From positions 310,001-374,000 of the forward strand of contig WSUB01000008.1 of assembly GCA_019633425.1 (NCBI GenBank): a stretch of DNA of 64,000 bases. Direction: 5' to 3'. A model generated the notes under the pieces. It saw only the letters and a list, made by a program, of their open reading frames with translations. It was not told the origin of the DNA and searched no databases. Source of the stretch: Tulasnella sp. 424 (lineage: Eukaryota; Basidiomycota; Agaricomycetes; Cantharellales; Tulasnellaceae). How positions within the stretch are numbered: position 1 is the stretch's first letter; the number at the start of each line of letters is the position of its first letter. The position numbers and the translations under genes are program-made. Below, one piece after another: positions 34,360 to 44,521 of the stretch.

Positions 34360-35149
34360 CATTTCTTGAACGGCTGAATGTATAGCTTAGTACGAGATAG
34401 TCAACTCTCACAAGAGAGAATAGAGAGTCCTTATGGTCCTGCAGCTGTGTTGGAATACAGAAAAAAAGTGGTTAGGAAACACTCATGCTCCCCGGAGAAG
34501 TGCCCAAACGCCGACGGTTCTGGCAAGCCGTCCAGGAGATCAGCATAATTAGCTTAAGCGTTCATTGCCCCATAAACCCACTTGCTCAAATTGTTGCAGT
34601 CAACACCTCAGTCCCAAGCAAGTCAATACCCCATTGACTGCGCCCGTCGATTATATCGGAAGATCTAAATGTCTCTACATTCTTTTCTCTCAAGGTGACG
34701 GTACGTCGGACAAACCACGACACGGGAGGTGCCGTACATAACGCCATAGGGCTCGTGTACGCAACTGTTTCGCTGATTTGCAACCGCAAGGTTACTTTAG
34801 ACCATGGACAGGCGTACGTACATGATGCCGCAAGGGCCTACTACTGTACCCATGCGACGGTCCACTCTCAGAGTTACTCGGGACCCCGAATTAAGCACCC
34901 CCACTGACCCGCTGGTGCACTAGCCGGCGGTCCGTGATATACGTATAATCCGAGTTGGTTTCGACCTGTGGGAATGTTGGCAACGTATTCAGCATGATCG
35001 CTGGAAATAGCAGGCCAATAATACTTCGAAAGAACCAAGGCACCTTGCCAAGCCCTTTGATTTAGCGATAAAACGCCCTCCCTGGGTATAAGTGGACACG
35101 CAACCTACATTGTCCTCGCATCGCCTCACAATCATACTACACACCTACT
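34360..35149. other. Spacer between array copies 1 and 2
   Basis: The spacer aligns with 35861-36641. It carries the 3' flank of copy 1 and the promoter of copy 2. No independent gene is supported. Confidence 0.6.
35087..35092 (+). promoter_or_regulatory. TATA box, secreted-protein copy 2
   Basis: GGGTATAAGTGGACA lies 63 bp upstream of the start codon, inside a block of about 120 bp conserved with copy 3 and partly with copy 1. Confidence 0.6.
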
Positions 35150-35860
35150 ATGAGGTACATTTGGACGATCACGAGTGTTATTTCGATGGCTCTGGGACTC
35201 GCAGCTTCGCCGGTGCCATGGCCGCCGGCGCCCACCGACACGCCGTGGTGCAAGTTGCTCAAGATCGGGCCACCGATAGTAGTATGACTTCTTCGTCTTT
35301 CTCGAATATATGCCTGTGTTCTCACGTCCGTTCCGCAGGCTGATTCACCCTCTACACCGATACACGGTCTACAACTGAGCGTCGATAGTAAGGGTGATTT
35401 TCGACTATGCTGACGAGATAGCTGAGTTCACCTTAATCGGCAGCCGCAACCCCAAAGCTTGTCGGGAAAGGGGGATTTACGGGAAGTTACGATTTCATAG
35501 GTGGAGGCATCGGAGCCTGGAGGGGCTGCCATGACTACTGGCTCAACATCGGGACGAGTCCATATTCATACAAACCGCTGTGAGCGATGTTTTCTTATCT
35601 AGAATGGCCGTGACTAGATGCTGAACTACCCCTCTCCAAAACCTGGTAGAACATGGGACTTCGACAACAAAGTCACAACAACGTGGACGGCTGGTGTTGG
35701 AAGTTTGGTCCATGCTGGTGACACAGCCGACTATCTCGCCACCAACACTTTCCTGGCTTGCAGTATAAGCGGGTCATGGGTTGTCTATTTGCAAACCGGC
35801 ACGGATGTCCCTTCGGGAGTTACCTGCTACATCACTCAGCTGAAGGTCAACACCTCTTGA
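35150..35860 (+). CDS. Small secreted four-cysteine protein, copy 2 (intact)
   Basis: Reference copy of the array. Exons 35150-35281, 35339-35387, 35444-35579 and 35650-35860 sum to 528 nt, or 175 residues, with consistent phases. The signal peptide is MRYIWTITSVISMALGLAAS. The mature start is rich in Pro and Trp (PVPWPPAPTDTPWCKLL). The four cysteines are the same as in copy 1. Exons 2-4 are almost identical to copy 1 (one or two changes in exon 3), whereas exon 1 is closer to copy 3. The stop is at 35858-35860 (KVNTS end). Function unknown; secretion is the only firm prediction. Confidence 0.85.
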
Positions 35861-36641
35861 ACGATGAATGCATACATTAGTACGAGATAGTCAAATCTCG
35901 CAAGGGAGAATAGAGCATCCTTATGATCCGGCCGCTGCGTTGAAATACATATAAGTGGTTAGGAGACATTCATGCTCCCCGGAGAAGTGCCCCAACGCCG
36001 ACAGTTCTGGCAAGCCGTCCAGGAGACCAGCTTCAGGAGGACTTAAGTGTTAATTGCTCCATAAACCCTTTCGCTCAAATCGGTGCAATCAACACCTCAG
36101 TCCCGAGCAGGTCAAAAACTCTACTGACTGGGCCCCTCGATCATATATGAAGGTCTGAACCTCCCCAAGTTTTGTCCTCGGGGTGACGATTTGACAAATC
36201 ATGACATGAAAGGTGACCCACATAAATCTATGACTCATGTACACCAATGTTCCGGTTCATGGGCTGGTCTATACGCGTTTAGAGCGCGGACCGGCTTACG
36301 GATTTAATATTGAAAGGGCCTACTAGCTTCTGTACCCAGGAGGCGGTCCACTAGTTCCCTTGCAGAGATACTCAAGATCCCGAATAAGGCACCTCCGCTG
36401 ACCCGCTGATGCACTAGCCGACGGTCCGAGGTACCTGGGCGATCCGAGTTGGATTCGACCTATGGGACTGTTGGCAACACATTCAGCACAATCGCTGGAA
36501 ATAGCAGGCCAGGAATACTTCGAAAGAACCCGCGAGGTACCTTGCCAAGCCTTTTGATTTCGCGATAAAACGCCCTCTCTGGGTATAAGTGGACATGCAA
36601 CCTACACCGTCCCCGGATCGCATCCATCCTATATCCTTACT
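35861..36641. other. Spacer between array copies 2 and 3
   Basis: It aligns with the 34360-35149 spacer, with more substitutions. It contains the 3' flank of copy 2 and the promoter of copy 3. No independent gene seen. Confidence 0.6.
36584..36589 (+). promoter_or_regulatory. TATA box, secreted-protein copy 3 (pseudogene)
   Basis: GGGTATAAGTGGACA is kept 58 bp upstream of the decayed copy's start codon, so the promoter outlived the reading frame. Confidence 0.55.
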
Positions 36642-37333
36642 ATGAGGTACATCTGGACGATTACAAACGTCCTTTCTATGGCTCTAGGACTTGCGGCCGC
36701 TCCAGTGCCATGGCCACCGGCACCCACCGTCACGCTGTGGTGCAAGGTGCTGAGGTCCGGGCCGGCTATAATAGTATGAATAGCCATAATTTCTCAAAAT
36801 CGAGGCTTGAGTCTCACTTCCATTCCTTAGGCTGACTCGCCCTTCACCGCTATAAACGGCAGTTGAACGTCGACAGTACGGACGATTTATGCTCATGCTA
36901 GGAGAAACTGACATGCACCTAATCAACAGCTGCCACTCCAAAGCTTGTCGGGAGAGGTTTCACGGGAGGTTACGATTTTATAGGTGGAGGCATTGGGGCT
37001 TGGAGGGGTTGCCATGATGACTGACTGAACATCAGGACGAGCCCGTATTCCTATAAACCTCTGTAAGCAACGAGTATCCTGCTACGATATTTACCATTGC
37101 TTCTTGGAGTTCTAGATCTTGTAACACGTGGGATTTTGACATCGTAGACGGCTAGTCCTGGAAGTTTGGTGCAGGCTGGAAGGACGCCTGACTACCCCGC
37201 CACCAATATGTTTTTGGCATGCTATCAAAGCGAAGCTTGAGTCGTCTATTTGCAAACAGGGGACGAGCTGCCGTCAGGAGTCACTTGCCATCACACTCGT
37301 CTAAAGGTCGGCGAGTTCACGTCACCGTTGTAG
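36642..37333 (+). pseudogene. Small secreted protein, copy 3 (decayed)
   Basis: Exon 1 is still open, with signal peptide MRYIWTITNVLSMALGLAAA. Exon 3 has a premature stop where the intact copy reads CHDYW (HDD followed by TGA near 37021). Exon 4 has lost the block encoding the DNKVTTTW part near 37140-37155 and carries further in-frame stops (for example TGA at 37247-37249). The remaining similarity runs to about 37333. The intact signal-peptide exon and TATA box suggest recent decay. Confidence 0.85.
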
Positions 37334-37782
37334 CATTACTCGGTTCGGCCGAATACTTGATTTGGGGAAGACCGGGCGGGCATATTCGACAGTCGGGAAC
37401 GCTTTCATAAATAGTTTTCAGCTTAATTAAACATCAGAAGAAGAAAGATTCAGATTTTGTGACTTCCGCGCTTCGTTGAATGGGACAATGGGCTGGGCTT
37501 GGCGCCTCCCCGCATATTGCTTCTCGCCTTGTTCGGAAAGCCACCCTGGGGCTTGAGAGGGAAGTTGATAGATATCCCAAATACACCCAGTTGCTTGGGG
37601 AAACCGAATGACAAAGAACGAGTGGTTACGCTGCTGCCTCTTTTGGCCACGGCCACCGAGGTCTGAGTACCGCTTCGGTCAAATAAATTTATTATATAAG
37701 CGCCCCTTTCCCGGTCAACCTCCCCCACCATCAACACCTGCCTCCTCCCGACTTACTAGTCTCCCATCCAGCCTCTCCCATA
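37334..37782. other. Intergenic before methyltransferase gene
   Basis: This 449-bp stretch follows the decayed array copy. AT-rich sequence with TATTATATAAGCG near 37690-37702 is a good TATA-like element about 85 bp before the methyltransferase start. No gene supported. Confidence 0.5.
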
Positions 37783-38840
37783 ATGTCTACCAACGAAACA
37801 ATTGCTGACAAGAACCGTGCTCATTGGAACAACTTCGCCGAGAACTATGAGACAAGCGATCCCGCTGGTATTAAAGTGAGCCTGTGCACCTGCGCCCATA
37901 CTTTAGCTCAGAGCCGTGGACCGAATATTCTAACTGGCTCTGGATTTGCTAAAGATTGCCGAGGATGCCGCAGACGTCATGCTGAAGAAATACCCTTTCG
38001 AGGAGAGTTCAACTACCGTGCTAGACTTTGCGTGCGGGACCGGTACGCTCGACGTGTTAATATTTTTACCGGTCTGGTACTCACACCTGCGTTTGTAATA
38101 GGGATTGTGTCTCGTCGCTTGGCCCCTTACTGCCTCAGCATTACTGGTGCGGATATCAGCGAGAACATGATCGAGCTCTACAACAAATTCGCACAAGATA
38201 CCCCCGACAAGGACAAGATGGAGGGATACGTATTCGATCTTCTCAGCCCAGCTCAATCTAGCGAAGAGAAATCTTTGAAAGGAATGCTTTTTGATGTTAT
38301 TGTTGTGAGTGATCGACGTCCGGATAGCTGCATTAAGCCAACTGACATCCCATTCCATTGGCCCTAGTGCGCTCAAGCCTATCATCACTTCGAAGATGTG
38401 ACAGACGCGACCAAGAAGCTCGCCTCATATCTCAAGCCATCCGGTAGCCTTTTCATTGTCGACAATACTTGGTTCAAGTGGGAGAAGGGTGGAAACGAGG
38501 GGCAAAACCACCTTGCACACCACCACCACCATGGCCATCACGATCACCAGTTCCACCACAAGGGCTCAGAAGAAGAGGAAGCAAAGCTACGCACCGCATA
38601 CGAAGCGGCCATGGACACCATCGCGCACAAGGAAGGTTCGCATGATTGTCGACAGAAGTTGGTGAGGACGGTGCTGATTCGAATCGGTTTCCCAAAGGGT
38701 TCAATGAGGCCTCTATGAAGGAAATGTTTGAGGCCGCTGGCTTGACTGAGGCTTTCGACTTTACCGTTTTGGGAGAATATAGCAGAGCCGGGATGTCCTC
38801 CGAGGTCTTTGTCGCTGTAGCAACCAAGCCAGCTGTTTGA
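37783..38840 (+). CDS. Class I SAM-dependent methyltransferase with His-rich loop
   Basis: Predicted small-molecule or protein methyltransferase; substrate unknown. The ATG at 37783 gives MSTNETIADKNRAHWNNFAE. After an intron (about 37876-37954) comes IAEDAADVMLKKYPF, then motif I VLDFACGTGIVS, built across an intron at about 38042-38099. GADISENMIELYNKFAQ is the acidic SAM-binding strand. After another intron: AYHHFEDVTDATKKLASYLK and SGSLFIVDNTWFKW. An inserted loop (about 38512-38565) holds about a dozen histidines in some twenty residues, followed by an acidic run. The next intron uses a GTTCGC donor (about 38636-38700) and yields GFNEASMKEMFEAAGL. It ends EVFVAVATKPAV at 38840. Confidence 0.87.
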
Positions 38841-39082
38841 AGGAGTTATTTACTTCCAGATGTACTGCATCATATACGAGAGATACAGAATTCTTCGCGT
38901 GAACGTTATGCCGAAGGTTGATGAGTCCGGGAAACAACGGCCGATCGAGGCTCACGGTTCTGAGGGACAGGCCAGGCGCGGGAACGGCGCTTGGGAAAGT
39001 TGGGTCCTGAAATTTACATCGGGACGGATCCCTTGCACCCCACCAGCTCGTCGAAAAGCCTTTCCCCCCTTCAGCGCCCAGC

Positions 39083-40404
39083 ATGCATAACGGGAACTCA
39101 ATCAAGCTCCTTACCGGAAATAGCCACATTGAACTCGCGCAAGCAGTGGCTGATCAGTACGCCGTCGTCCAGGGATGATGATGCGCTCAGGGGTGACTAA
39201 CTCGACCGTGGTCCTTTGCTCCTTTCAGTCTGGGTATTCATTTGGTCCCATGCGTCGTCAAAAAGTTCTCAAATGGAGAGCTGAACGTCACAATCAGCGA
39301 GTCTATTCGTGATGAAGACGTCTTTATCCTTCAGACGGGCTGCGCTGACACCAATGACCATCTCATGGAACTCCTCATTCTCATCTCCGCTTGCAAGACT
39401 GCGTCTGCGAGGCGCATCACCGCCGTGGTCCCATGTTACCCATACGCACGACACGATAAGAAGGATCAATCTCGCGCACCTATTACCGCCAAACTCGTGG
39501 CCAATATGCTTGCTGTCGCGGGGTGCGACCATTTAATTACCATGGACCTGCATGCCAGTCAAATCCAAGGGTTCTTCGAGGTCCCGGTCGACAACCTGTA
39601 CAGTGAGCCCTCGATGATTCGCTACATTAAAATGGAAATCGAGGGCTGGAGGGATAGCATCATCGTCAGTCCCGATGCGGGTGGAGCCAAACGGTGAGTT
39701 TTGGAACTCCTACTCGATGACTATCTTTCCACTGAAACCCATGTTTCATCGCTTACGTAGAGCTACAGCCATTGCAGATAAGTTGAAAGTAGACTTCGGC
39801 TTAATCAACCGCTCTAGAGATCTGGAAGGAGATGACAGGCTCTCCCGTCGCGACAGCATGAAGCTGCTGATCGGTGATGTCAAAGATAAAGTAGGCATAG
39901 GCCTTCGATTTGCCAATAAGTACTCACACGAGATCCGGCGACAGGTAGTCATTCTTGTCGATGATATGATTGATACCGGCTCAACTATCGCTATGGCTGC
40001 AAAAACATTAAAAGACAATGGAGCGGGGAAAATCTATTGCCTCATCAGTCATGGTCAGAGTCCCACTGAAATACCGTGTATGGTCTCTAACTATTCATAT
40101 CTTGTAGGTTTACTTGCAGAAGCCAATATGGCGACCATTGCCGCTCTTCCTATTGAAAGACTTGTGGTGTGTTGCCCTCATCATACCTATTGCTAGCAAT
40201 AACTTAGCTGCTTTCCCTTGTTAGGTTACAAATACTATCCCTCAAAAAGCGAGACAGCAAAGCCTCCGGGAAGCGGATCCTTCTGCACAAGATCGTCTCA
40301 TCATCATCGACATCAGTCAAACCATTGCGGAGAGCATTCGTCGGACACATAACGGCGAGAGCATCAGCTTCCTCTTTGACGTTGGTCCATTATCAACAGT
40401 ATAA
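39083..40404 (+). CDS. Ribose-phosphate pyrophosphokinase (PRPP synthetase)
   Basis: Makes PRPP from ribose 5-phosphate and ATP for purine, pyrimidine, His and Trp synthesis; cytosolic. The ATG at 39083 gives [20 protein letters not shown]. After an intron: [47 protein letters not shown] (ATP/Mg site), [28 protein letters not shown] (intron after) and [18 protein letters not shown] (PRPP-binding loop). The last exon gives [20 protein letters not shown] and ends GPLSTV with a TAA at 40402-40404. All family motifs are present, with no large insertion between them. Several yeast paralogues exist; which one this matches cannot be decided here. Confidence 0.95.
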
Positions 40405-40717
40405 GCCACGGTAGTGTCGCTTGTAACTTCTGTATTATTGGTTAGTTGGATGTTTTTAGATAACGCTTCATTGGAATATTTCTCGGTCTTCGGCCATTGA
40501 AATCCGAGGTGGTGAAAGTCCCTGCTTTCGATGCTATGCATCGCTCTTATGCCGTTGACGATTTTCATTGTTCATCGGCCAGTAACATAGGCCTTTTTGT
40601 ACTAGCGGAATATGCGAAGAACCAAGATAACACAACAGATACAGATGACGGCAAAAAGAAGGGTAGACGGAAAACAAAGCGGCCAAGGAAGAGGATATGC
40701 AGCAGACATAACAACGC
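40405..40717. other. Intergenic, tail-to-tail between PRPP synthetase and Hsp70
   Basis: A 313-bp stretch of convergent 3' ends. An A-rich tract near 40620-40690 fits 3' UTR sequence. Nothing else seen. Confidence 0.5.
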
Positions 40718-43125
40718 TCATCGCATGCTCGAAGTAGCCTTCTGGAGAGCGCGCTTGATACTCAGCTGAGCCTTCTTCAGCTCATCACCCGTGCTGTTCT
40801 CGTCCTCCAGCTTCTCGAGGGCCTTTGCGAGCTCGGCCTCGATCTGAGCCTTTGCTCCACGCTTGAGCTTCATGCCGTATTCGGGCGAGGTGATGGTCGA
40901 CTCGACCTGGTGGATGTATTGCTCCAAGTCCTGTTTGGCCTCGTGACGGGCAGAGTAATCTTTGTCTGCTTGCTTGAACTGCTCGGCGTCTTTGATCATC
41001 TGCTCAATCTCAGCAGACGACAAGCGACCGACAGAGTTCGTGATGCCTAACAAGGGGATTCCGCTTAGATGATGGAATTCGTAGAGCAGTGATATGTGAA
41101 ACTTACTGATGGACGCCTTCCGGCCAGAGGCGCGGTCCATGGCAGACACCTTCAAAAGACCGTTTGCATCGACCTCGAAGGTGGTGACGAGCTCAGCCTG
41201 ACCGCGAGGCATAGGTGGAATACCGGTGAGCTCGAACTCGCCGAGCAGCCTGTTATCGCGGCATTGAGTTCGCTCGCCCTCATATCTAGACCCCAACATC
41301 ATCAGCCAATGAGCGCAAAGGGATGTATGAGCTGGCTTACACAGGGAAAGTGACAGTGGTTTGGTTGTCCTCGACGGTAGTGAAGGTTCGGGACTTGTTG
41401 GTGGGGATAGGTGTGTTACGGGGGACGACAACACCGAAGATGTCGCCCTGCATGGCCACACCAAGACTAAGAGGAGCGACGTCAAGCAAAACAAGGTTCT
41501 CAGTCTTCTCGGAAGTTTGACCAGTCAAGACAGCGGCTTGAACGGCAGCACCGTGAGCGACAGCCTCGTCGGGATTGATCGACTTGTTTAATGTCCGGCC
41601 ACCGAAGAACTCGCTGACGAGGGATTGGATCTTGGGAATACGGGTAGAGCCACCGACCAGGACAATGTCATCGATCTATAAAAGGAACATCGCGATCAAC
41701 AGAGGCTCGTGTCATTCTGGAGGCTGGTATGTACCTTCTCTCGTGCCATCTTAGCATCCTTCAGGACCTTCTCCACAGGGTCTATGGTCGATTTGAAGGC
41801 AACGGCGTTGATCTCTTCAAACTTGGCACGCGTGATGTTGGCAGAGAAATCCTCGCCCTGGAACAAAGAATCGACCTCGACGGTGGTTTGGGCGACGCTA
41901 CTGAGAGTGCGCTTTGCACGTTCGCAAGCGCTTCGCAGACGGCGGATAGCACGTGGATCTTCCGAGATATCCAGCTTGCTCTTCTTCTGGAATTCCTTCT
42001 TGAAGTAATCAAGCAGGGCGTTGTCGAAGTCCTCTCCTCCCAAGTGAGTATCGCCGGCGGTGGCCTTGACGGCGAAGACACCACCAGTGATGTTGAGGAG
42101 GGAGACATCGAAAGTGCCTCCTCCCAAGTCGAAGATAAGAACGTTCTTCTCGGTCTTGGATTGCTGGTCGAGACCGTAGGCGATGGCGGCAGCAGTGGGC
42201 TCGTTGATGATACGGAGGACGTCGAGACCAGCGATTGCACCAGCGTCCTTGGTGGCGAGACGTTGGGAGTCGTTGAAATAGGCGGGAACACTGGATATGT
42301 CGTCGTTAGATTAGACCAGCTACGGACACAAACATAACATACGTAATGACAGCCTTCTTCACGGTCTTTCCGAGCTTACTCTCAGCAATCTCCTTCATTT
42401 TCGTGAGAACCATGGAAGAAATTTCCTGTGGACTGAAGGTCTTCGTCTCGCCGAGGTATTCGACCTGGATGAACGGAGATCCAGCCTTCTCAATGACCTG
42501 GAAGGGCCAGTGTGTCATGTCCTGGAACACCATAGGTCAGACGAGTGGGTCACAAGACGGGGCTACCTCGAAAGGTTACCTTCTTGACATCGGGATCGCT
42601 ATTCAGAAAGGCTCGGTCAATTCCGCTACACATTGGCGGAAATAATGATGCTCACTCGTAACGACGACCGATGAGTCGCTTGGCATCGAAGACGGTGTTC
42701 CTGGGGTTCATGGCTGCCTGGTTCTTAGCGGCGTCACCGATGAGACGCTCCTCCGATGAGAACGCGACATAGGACGGTGTTGTACGGTTACCCTCTGGAA
42801 AAAATAGCTTCTTTCAGTTCAACCAGGAAATACCGGAAGCGTCCACATGGACTGACGATCGTTGGCGATAATTTCCACTCGGTCGTTCTGCCAGACACCA
42901 ACACACGAGTAGGTAGTGCCGACTACAGCGAATCGCAACCTCAATAAGTCACGCATACTGGGCCGCATTCATAGTAGCACACTTACGATCTAAACGAGTG
43001 GAAGATGGCCGAGGGAGGGCGAAGGCGTGACCAAGTCAGTGACCGACTCATTAATTCTTATTGGGACCACTGGGCGTCTCACCAATGCCGATGGCACCAT
43101 CGAAGACATCTTCTTCTGCGGACAT
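40718..43125 (-). CDS. SSB1: Hsp70 of the ribosome-associated Ssb type
   Basis: ATP-dependent chaperone acting on nascent chains at the ribosome exit. The ATG at 43125 gives [15 protein letters not shown]. The N-terminal ATPase domain, split by several introns, includes [33 protein letters not shown] sequence, [20 protein letters not shown] and [20 protein letters not shown]. The substrate-binding domain holds [33 protein letters not shown] and [17 protein letters not shown]. The C-terminus is short, ending [10 protein letters not shown], without EEVD or HDEL, which fits Ssb over Ssa or Kar2. The stop is at 40718-40720. The tail-free end and middle sequence support the Ssb call. Confidence 0.94.
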
Positions 43126-43235
43126 GATGGGCAATCAAAGAGTACAGAGAATATACAAGAAAGGGGAAGAAGGTACGTGAAAGACGTGAGGGGGGAGAGA
43201 GGCAGGATGAGGGCTACAGAAAGCGCGCGGGTCCT

Positions 43236-43261
43236 GCAAATTTGAGGAGGCCTCAATTTGC
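43236..43261. promoter_or_regulatory. Imperfect palindrome in divergent Ssb/uS2m promoter
   Basis: GCAAATTTGAGG and CCTCAATTTGC form an inverted repeat around a 3-bp centre (one extra T in the left arm). It sits in the 220-bp interval between the divergent start codons at 43125 and 43346. A dimeric regulator site is possible, not shown. Confidence 0.45.
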
Positions 43262-43345
43262 TTACCTAATCTGGCCCCTGGATCGCTCGAACAAAGTTTA
43301 TCTTTGTTTGCTCTCGCAGACATTTTGGAAATCTCTGTCAAATCC

Positions 43346-44369
43346 ATGTCGCGTCTACGAGCAGTAGCTCGCCCTTTGCTCAACCGGAGAGGTAAGCAAG
43401 TCTTTCCCTGACGTGCATGCAGTACTAATCCAATCCCACAGGTGTTTCCACTGTTGTTGGTCAGCCTGCCCTTGAGCAAGTACCACTTGCCTCTACTTTA
43501 TCCACATCGCCTCTCCTAGAAACTGGTGCTGTTGATGCACCAGCATCCGACTCTCTTTCAGAATGGGACGCTATGAAAGAAGCTCGGCGAAGGCATCAAC
43601 TATTGAGTGCGTGCTGTGACCCTCGTTCACAATACGAAATAGCTGGCTGAACACTCTCATCTTTAAAGTGGATCAGTTTGGCAGCCTGGGATCCCAGCAG
43701 ACCCGTGAAAATACCTTCCAGCCTCATCATCCGCTTCACCGACCTGTCGCACCAAACTCCCTCACCTTGTCCGCTCTCATGGCGGCCGGGGCACATCTGG
43801 GACACTCCTCATCTCTCCTCCGCCCAGCTTTCCTTCCGTATGCGTATGGCACGCGTGCCGGCATTACCATCATCGACCTCGATCAAACGCTTCCCTTGCT
43901 CCGGCGTGCCGCCAACGTTACCCGGGCAGTCGCGCGAAATAACGGTTCAATCCTCTTTGTCGGCACCCAAGAGCCGCTTCGACCTGCCGTCATCAAAGCC
44001 GCTCAGCGAATGGGTCGTAATGCCTACCAGCTGTCAACGCGATGGAAGCCCGGTACCCTCACCAACGCGCTCCAAGTGTTCGGCGAGGATGTGATGAACG
44101 AAACCAACCACATCCCAGACTTGGTCGTTCTGCTGAACCCGCTGGACAACATGGTTCTGATCAAAGAGTGCTGTGCAAAGCACGTCCCGACAATTGCTTT
44201 GATCGACTCTAACGTCGATCCTCGCATTGTCACCTACCCTATCCCAGCCAATGACGATAGCGTTCGGACGGCCGAGTTGATAGTTGGGATGCTAAGCCTG
44301 GCAGGGAAGCAAGGGCTTCGGGAATTAGACGCGGCTCCGAAGGCGGTGGAGGATTCCTCAAGCAGTTGA
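43346..44369 (+). CDS. MRP4: Mitochondrial ribosomal protein uS2m
   Basis: Small-subunit mitochondrial ribosomal protein of the bacterial S2 family. The ATG at 43346 gives MSRLRAVARPLLNRR, an Arg-rich presequence, then an intron (donor near 43392, acceptor near 43441) and a second before the S2 domain. Visible S2 blocks are TLSALMAAGAHLGHSSSLLR, YAYGTRAGITIIDLDQTLPL, NGSILFVGTQ, WKPGTLTNALQVFGED, PDLVVLLNPLDNMVLIKECC, VPTIALIDSNVDPRIVTYPI and PANDDSVRTAELIVGML. It ends in a serine-rich tail at 44367-44369. Confidence 0.94.
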
Positions 44370-44521
44370 TTTGGTTGGCCTGTTTTTATTCCCTTTCGTT
44401 ATAATGGATCCTCTCCTGCCGCGATTAAGACAGTGCCTCCACCGAACCCGCGTTCTGACGGTTACAAGGAGCCTTCATGATGTATTCTAAGACAAGTGGC
44501 TTGCATTCGACTACACTTCGG

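Larger units (their letters stand above)
33300..37335 (+). repeat. Tandem array of three secreted-protein gene units
   Basis: Three head-to-tail units, each with promoter, four exons and a shared 3' flank. Start codons are at 33481, 35150 and 36642. The spacing of copies 2 and 3 is 1492 bp. The spacing of copies 1 and 2 is 1669 bp, or 1492 bp once the 99 N bases and the 78-bp duplicate next to them are removed. The intergenic parts also align (for example 34395-34460 with 35878-35945, and 34970-35130 with 36460-36620), so whole units were duplicated. Confidence 0.9.

Noticed and set aside
33300..37335. Transposon or retroelement origin for the array
   Set aside because: No terminal inverted repeats, target-site duplications, transposase or reverse transcriptase were seen; the units carry introns and promoters, which fits ordinary tandem gene duplication.
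37783..40404. Methyltransferase and PRPP synthetase as a functional pair
   Set aside because: They are merely neighbours on the same strand; no shared promoter or known pathway link was found.
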